Of a DNA stretch of 64,000 nucleotides, positions 60,159 to 64,000 are shown one piece after another (position 1 is the first letter of the stretch; each line of letters opens with the position of its first letter). The notes beneath the pieces were generated by a model. That model was not told the DNA's origin, searched no databases, and worked only from the letters and a program-made list of their open reading frames with translations. The stretch comes from JBCBGF01 sp038526915. Its GTDB lineage: Bacteria; Pseudomonadota; Alphaproteobacteria; Rhodobacterales; Rhodobacteraceae. A program made the translations under genes and the position numbers. The stretch lies in NCBI GenBank assembly GCA_038526915.1, contig JBCBGF010000008.1, forward strand, positions 62,001-126,000, written 5' to 3'.

Positions 60159-61370
60159 CTACTCCGCCGCCGTTCGCGCCCGCGCGGCCTGGGTCACTTC
60201 ATCGGCGATAATCCGGGCGATCAACGCGCAATCGTCAAGGCTGAAAGTGAGCGGTAGCCGCATGTCGAGGATCGCGCGCAGCACCCGGTCGCTCGCCGGC
60301 ATCGGGTCCGAGGCAGCATAGCGCCAATGCCCATAGGTCGATGTAAAGGCTGCCGGTTCCGCCGCACCGAACCATTTCAGCTCCACCCCCCGCGCCTTGC
60401 AGCCTGCCACCACCGCCTCAATCGCCGCATCGGACCAGTCGAGCAGCAAGAATTGAAAGGACGATCCCACAAACGCCTCGACCTCTGGCCGCTCGGTCAA
60501 CGTCAGCCCCGGCACACCGCGCAAGCCCGCCTCTGCCACGCGGTAGCGCTCGGTCCAGCCCGCGCATTGCGCATCGAGCCGCGCCAGTTGCGGGCGCAGG
60601 ATCGCCGCGCGCAGGTTGTCCATCCGGCCTGAGATGTTGGGCATATCGTATTTCAGACCCTCGAACACTTCGGGCTCCGGAGCCGCACCGTGGCGGTCAT
60701 AGAGCATGTAGGAGCCCGAGAGGAGGATCGCCCGCGCGGCCACCTCCGCATCATCGGTCACCAGAAACCCGCCTTCGCCGGCGTTCATGTGCTTATAGGT
60801 CTGCATCGAATAGCAGCCCACGACCCCATGTCGCCCCGAGGGCACGCCACGCCAGCGCGCGCCCATGGTATGGGCGCAGTCCTCGATCACCCGAACGCCC
60901 GCGCCATCGCAGAGCGCCATCAACGCCTCCATATCGCAAACATGCCCGCGCATGTGGCTGAGCAGCAGGGTCTTCGCTCCGGTTGCCTCGATCTTCACTG
61001 CCAGATCATCCAGATCAATCGTCAGCGCTTCGGTCACGCCCACAAAGACCGGCACCGCGCCCACGCTCGCAATCGCGCCCGGAACAGGCGCAAGCGTAAA
61101 CGCATTGGACAGCACCCTATCGCCCGGCCCCACGCCCAGCGCCCGCAGGGCCGTGCCCATCGCATACCCACCCGAGGCCACCGCCAGGCAGTACCGCGCG
61201 TCGACATAATCCGCGAATTCCCGCTCCAGCTTCGAGACCTCCGGCACTTCGCCGGGGGCCAGATTGTAGCGATGCAGCCGCCCGTGCCGCATCACCTCCA
61301 ACGCCGCCGCAATCCCCTCTTCCGGGATCGGCTCTTGCTGGGTGAAACTGCCTGTGAACGTCTCTTTCAT
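60159..61370 (-). CDS. DegT/DnrJ/EryC1/StrS-type PLP aminotransferase
   Basis: The 403-residue fold-type I aminotransferase has AVASGGYAMGTALRALGVGP, VIEDCAHTMGARWRG (about 161-175) and the PLP lysine in MQTYKHMNAGEGGF (Lys193). Such enzymes usually work on sugar nucleotides for surface glycans or antibiotics; the usual YSFHxxKxLT is replaced by YSMQTYKHMN. It follows gph by 35 bp, so both could be one unit. The substrate is unknown. Confidence 0.88.
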   Translation of the reverse strand: MKETFTGSFTQQEPIPEEGIAAALEVMRHGRLHRYNLAPGEVPEVSKLEREFADYVDARYCLAVASGGYAMGTALRALGVGPGDRVLSNAFTLAPVPGAIASVGAVPVFVGVTEALTIDLDDLAVKIEATGAKTLLLSHMRGHVCDMEALMALCDGAGVRVIEDCAHTMGARWRGVPSGRHGVVGCYSMQTYKHMNAGEGGFLVTDDAEVAARAILLSGSYMLYDRHGAAPEPEVFEGLKYDMPNISGRMDNLRAAILRPQLARLDAQCAGWTERYRVAEAGLRGVPGLTLTERPEVEAFVGSSFQFLLLDWSDAAIEAVVAGCKARGVELKWFGAAEPAAFTSTYGHWRYAASDPMPASDRVLRAILDMRLPLTFSLDDCALIARIIADEVTQAARARTAAE

Positions 61371-61405
61371 GGGCTCACCCTGTCCTGACGGGCGGGTTCG
61401 GTCAA

Positions 61406-62068
61406 TCACCCGATCAACTCTTTCACCACCTGGTCCAAATCGTCGAAATGGGGCAGGAGCGCGTCTGGGGCAAGTTGGGCCACCCCATCGCCTTCCGGCC
61501 CAAAGGTCACCAACACCACGGGAACGCCCGCCGCACGCCCCGTCTCACGATCCGTCACGGTGTCGCCGATCAGAACACTCTGGTCGACCGCCCCGCCCGC
61601 GCGCTCCACCGCCGCCACATACGGCGCGGGATCGGGCTTGCGCACCGGGAGCGTGTCGGCGCCAATGAGCGAGGCAAAGAGATCGCGCACGCCCAACCGC
61701 GTGAGCAGGGTCTGGGCCTGGGCTTCGGGTTTGTTGGTACAAACGCCAACCGCATAACCCCCTGCAATCAAACGTTTAACCGCCTCCACCGTGCCGGGAT
61801 ACAGCACCGTATGCACATCAATCGCCGCCCCATAGGCCACCAGCAATCGCGGATACTGCGAGTCCACCGCCGCCGTATCCTCCACCCCCAACCGCGAGAA
61901 CCCGAGCGTCAGCATCGCCCGCCCCCCGCGAAAGGCCGTTGCCGCATCGGCCACCGGGTCCAGCATATCGCCGTGCCCAAGCTCCCGAAAACACGCATTT
62001 GCTGCCGCAATCAGGTCGCGGCTCGTGTCCGCCAGCGTCCCGTCGAGATCGAAAATCACCGTCCGCAT
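61406..62068 (-). CDS. gph: Phosphoglycolate phosphatase (HAD family)
   Basis: The 220-residue HAD phosphatase has FDLDGTLADT (6-15, nucleophile Asp7), VCTNKPEAQAQTLL, KPDPAPY and IGDTVTDRETGRAAG. It removes 2-phosphoglycolate formed during DNA repair or photorespiration-like oxidation. It is divergent from glmU; the 125-bp gap should contain both promoters. Confidence 0.9.
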   Translation of the reverse strand: MRTVIFDLDGTLADTSRDLIAAANACFRELGHGDMLDPVADAATAFRGGRAMLTLGFSRLGVEDTAAVDSQYPRLLVAYGAAIDVHTVLYPGTVEAVKRLIAGGYAVGVCTNKPEAQAQTLLTRLGVRDLFASLIGADTLPVRKPDPAPYVAAVERAGGAVDQSVLIGDTVTDRETGRAAGVPVVLVTFGPEGDGVAQLAPDALLPHFDDLDQVVKELIG

Positions 62069-62193
62069 ACGTCCCCCTTGGGCAAACCCCCGCCGATGAT
62101 GTAACCTGATGACATGACGAGTGAATTGCGGCCCCCTTGGCGGGGCATGGCGCGGTGCGTAAAACGGCCGGAAGAAAAAGGAAAGAGCAGTCG

Positions 62194-63549
62194 ATGGCCA
62201 CCCATCTGATCCTCCTTGCCGCCGGGCAAGGAACGCGGATGCAATCCGACCTGCCGAAGGTGCTGCACCCCATCGGCGGGCGGGCCATGTTTCTGCATGC
62301 GTTGGCCTCGGCGGAGGGGCTGTCGCCTGAGAAAACCGTGGTTGTGATCGGACCGGGGGCCGAGGCGGTGGCCAAGGCGACCAACGCCGCCGATCCAGAC
62401 GCCGTGTGCGTCGTTCAGGAAGAGCGTCTGGGCACGGCCCATGCGGTCGCCCAAGCCCGCGCGGCTCTTGCCGGAGCAGACGGCGACGCCCTCGTCCTCT
62501 ATGGAGACACGCCCTTCATTCAGCCGGACACCCTTGAGCGCATGACCAAAGCCCGTGCAGAGGGGGCAGATGTGGTGATCCTGGGCTTTGAGGCCGCCGA
62601 CCCCGCCCGCTATGGGCGTCTCGTTATGGACGGCGACCGCCTCGACCGCATCGTGGAGTGGAAGGACGCGACGGACGCCGAACGCGCCATCACCTTCTGC
62701 AACTCCGGCGTCGTCCTCGCCGCTACTGACACGCTCTTCGACCTCATCGACGCCGTGGGCAACGACAATGCGGCGGGGGAATACTACCTCACCGACATCG
62801 TCGGCATCGCCAACGCGCGCGGGCTGAAAACGACCGCCGTCTCCTGCGATGAAGAGGAAACCCTCGGCATCAACTCCCGCGCCGATCTTGCCGCCGCCGA
62901 GGCGGTGTTCCAACGCCACATGCGCGCCGAGATGCTGGATGCTGGTGTTACCCTGACCGCCCCCGAAACGGTCTTTTTCTCCTATGACACCGCCATTGGC
63001 CGCGACGCCACCGTGGAACCCCACGTGATCTTCGGCCCCGGCGTCACCGTGGAATCCGGCGCCACGATCCGCGCGTTCAGCCATCTCGAAGGCGCCCATG
63101 TGGGCCAGGGTGCCATCGTCGGCCCCTATGCCCGCCTCCGCCCCGGTGCGGAGCTTTCAAACGACACCCGCGTCGGCAACTTCGTCGAGATCAAGAATGC
63201 GAGCCTCGGCGATGGCGTCAAGGTCAACCACCTCAGCTATATCGGCGATGCCAGCGTCGGCGCAGCCACCAACATCGGCGCGGGCACCGTGACCTGCAAT
63301 TATGACGGCGTCTTCAAACACCGGACCGAGATCGGCGAACGCGCTTTCATCGGATCTGACACGATGCTCGTGGCCCCCGTCAAAATAGGCGATGAGGCGA
63401 TGACCGCCTCCGGTTCGACCATCACGCAGGACGTCCCCGAAGGCGCATTGGCGCTCGGCCGCGCGCGGCAAGAGACGAAACCGGGCCTCGCCCGCAAATT
63501 GTTCGAAAAGTTAAAGGCCGCGAAGGCCAGACAGCAAAAAGGCGATTAG
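62194..63549 (+). CDS. glmU: Bifunctional GlcNAc-1-P uridyltransferase / glucosamine-1-P acetyltransferase
   Basis: GlmU makes UDP-GlcNAc, the precursor of peptidoglycan and lipid A. The 451-residue protein has the pyrophosphorylase start LLAAGQGTRMQSDLPKVLHP, YGDTPFIQP and the left-handed beta-helix acetyltransferase (GPYARLRPGAELSNDTRVGN, SYIGDASVGAATNIGAGTVT). The ATG at 62194 follows AAAGGAAAG. It is coupled with glmS, 2 bp downstream. Confidence 0.96.
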   Translation: MATHLILLAAGQGTRMQSDLPKVLHPIGGRAMFLHALASAEGLSPEKTVVVIGPGAEAVAKATNAADPDAVCVVQEERLGTAHAVAQARAALAGADGDALVLYGDTPFIQPDTLERMTKARAEGADVVILGFEAADPARYGRLVMDGDRLDRIVEWKDATDAERAITFCNSGVVLAATDTLFDLIDAVGNDNAAGEYYLTDIVGIANARGLKTTAVSCDEEETLGINSRADLAAAEAVFQRHMRAEMLDAGVTLTAPETVFFSYDTAIGRDATVEPHVIFGPGVTVESGATIRAFSHLEGAHVGQGAIVGPYARLRPGAELSNDTRVGNFVEIKNASLGDGVKVNHLSYIGDASVGAATNIGAGTVTCNYDGVFKHRTEIGERAFIGSDTMLVAPVKIGDEAMTASGSTITQDVPEGALALGRARQETKPGLARKLFEKLKAAKARQQKGD

Positions 63550-63551
63550 AA

Positions 63552-64000
63552 ATGTGTGGAATTGTAGGGGTCCTGGGCGACCACGAAGCCGCGCCGATGC
63601 TGGTCGAGGCACTGAAACGCCTCGAATACCGAGGCTATGACAGCGCCGGGATCGCGACCGTGAATGACGGCAAGCTCGACCGGCGCCGCGCGCTTGGAAA
63701 ACTGGTCAACCTCTCTGACTTGCTCGTCCACGATCCCCTCGCCGGCAAGGCTGGGATCGGCCACACCCGCTGGGCCACCCATGGCGCCCCCTCCGTCGGC
63801 AATGCGCACCCGCATCAGGCGGGACCCGTCGCAGTGGTGCACAACGGGATCATCGAGAACTTCAAAGAACTGCGCGAAGACCTCGCCGCCAAGGGCTACC
63901 CCGCGCACACCGAGACCGATACCGAGGTCGTGGCGCTGATGGCCCAGTCCTTTCTCGACCAGGGCCTCGCCCCCCGCGACGCCGCCGAGCAGACCATCGC
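63552..64000 (+). CDS. glmS: Glucosamine-fructose-6-phosphate aminotransferase (partial)
   Basis: The 5' part (149 codons) shows the glutaminase start MCGIVGVLGDHEAAPMLVEA with nucleophile Cys2, RRLEYRGYDSAGIA-like RLEYRGYDSAGIAT, GHTRWATHG and VVHNGIIENFKELR. The gene runs out of the window at the right edge. GlmS makes glucosamine-6-phosphate for the same pathway as GlmU. Confidence 0.96.
   Translation, partial: MCGIVGVLGDHEAAPMLVEALKRLEYRGYDSAGIATVNDGKLDRRRALGKLVNLSDLLVHDPLAGKAGIGHTRWATHGAPSVGNAHPHQAGPVAVVHNGIIENFKELREDLAAKGYPAHTETDTEVVALMAQSFLDQGLAPRDAAEQTI

Noticed and set aside
1..64000. tRNA, rRNA, CRISPR arrays, phage or transposase genes
   Set aside because: I looked through the gaps and found no cloverleaf-like sequence, direct-repeat array or transposase motif. 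A covariance-model search would be more sensitive than reading by eye.

Overview
The window is high-GC DNA with very dense, mostly overlapping (ATGA, GTGA, TAATG) gene packing. It looks like chromosomal sequence of an alphaproteobacterium of the Rhodobacterales (roseobacter group). Evidence for this is the order nuoA-N followed by birA, coaX and rnj, a NuoE with a C-terminal helix-hairpin-helix extension, small DUF5333- and DUF5337-like genes inside the nuo operon, and a urease operon carrying small extra genes. I saw no rRNA, tRNA, CRISPR array, phage or classical insertion sequence. Both ends cut genes: ureC on the left and glmS on the right.

Layout. 1-3858 (minus): urease genes ureD, ureA, ureB and the start of ureC, with four non-urease ORFs between them. 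4023-7463 (plus): pyrC-pyrE, then dnaB. 7585-14011 (plus): a DUF1194 protein, alanine racemase, an MlaE/MlaF-type lipid ABC transporter pair, two small membrane proteins, radA and cvpA. 14133-16705 (minus): tatA-tatB-tatC and a DUF815 ATPase. 16920-21095: a WYL regulator, a LysE-type exporter divergent from an Lrp/AsnC regulator, an FbpC-like ABC ATPase, an atypical SDR and an NTF2-like protein. 21241-26448: prfC, a small membrane protein, a long intergenic region with two DnaA boxes, a DEAD-box helicase, and a Tat-exported metallo-beta-lactamase-fold protein divergent from an HxlR regulator.

26509-50476 (minus) is one long co-directional block. It holds all fourteen complex I genes (nuoA to nuoN), followed by birA, coaX and RNase J. 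Thirteen non-nuo ORFs lie between the nuo genes, including three small coiled-coil ORFs, two DUF5333-like paralogues, a helix-hairpin-helix protein that duplicates the tail of NuoE, a sulfotransferase, a DUF2158 mini-protein of 49 residues, and a DUF559 endonuclease gene framed by inverted GC-rich hairpins.

50752-59977 (minus) is a leucine/isovalerate degradation operon: ivd, mccB, mccA, HMG-CoA lyase and methylglutaconyl-CoA hydratase. It also holds two GSTs, a staphylococcal-nuclease-like protein and two tandem paralogous membrane proteins. A clear sigma70-type promoter with an overlapping palindromic operator precedes ivd. 60159-62068 (minus): gph and a DegT-type aminotransferase. 62194-64000 (plus): glmU-glmS.

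The most unusual structures are the DUF559 gene with mirror-image hairpin flanks inside the nuo operon, the recurring small coiled-coil genes there, the HhH domain duplication, a 22-bp intergenic repeat present five times, and a perfect 9-bp inverted-repeat operator in front of the WYL regulator. Function calls rest on reading motifs by eye; no database search was run.
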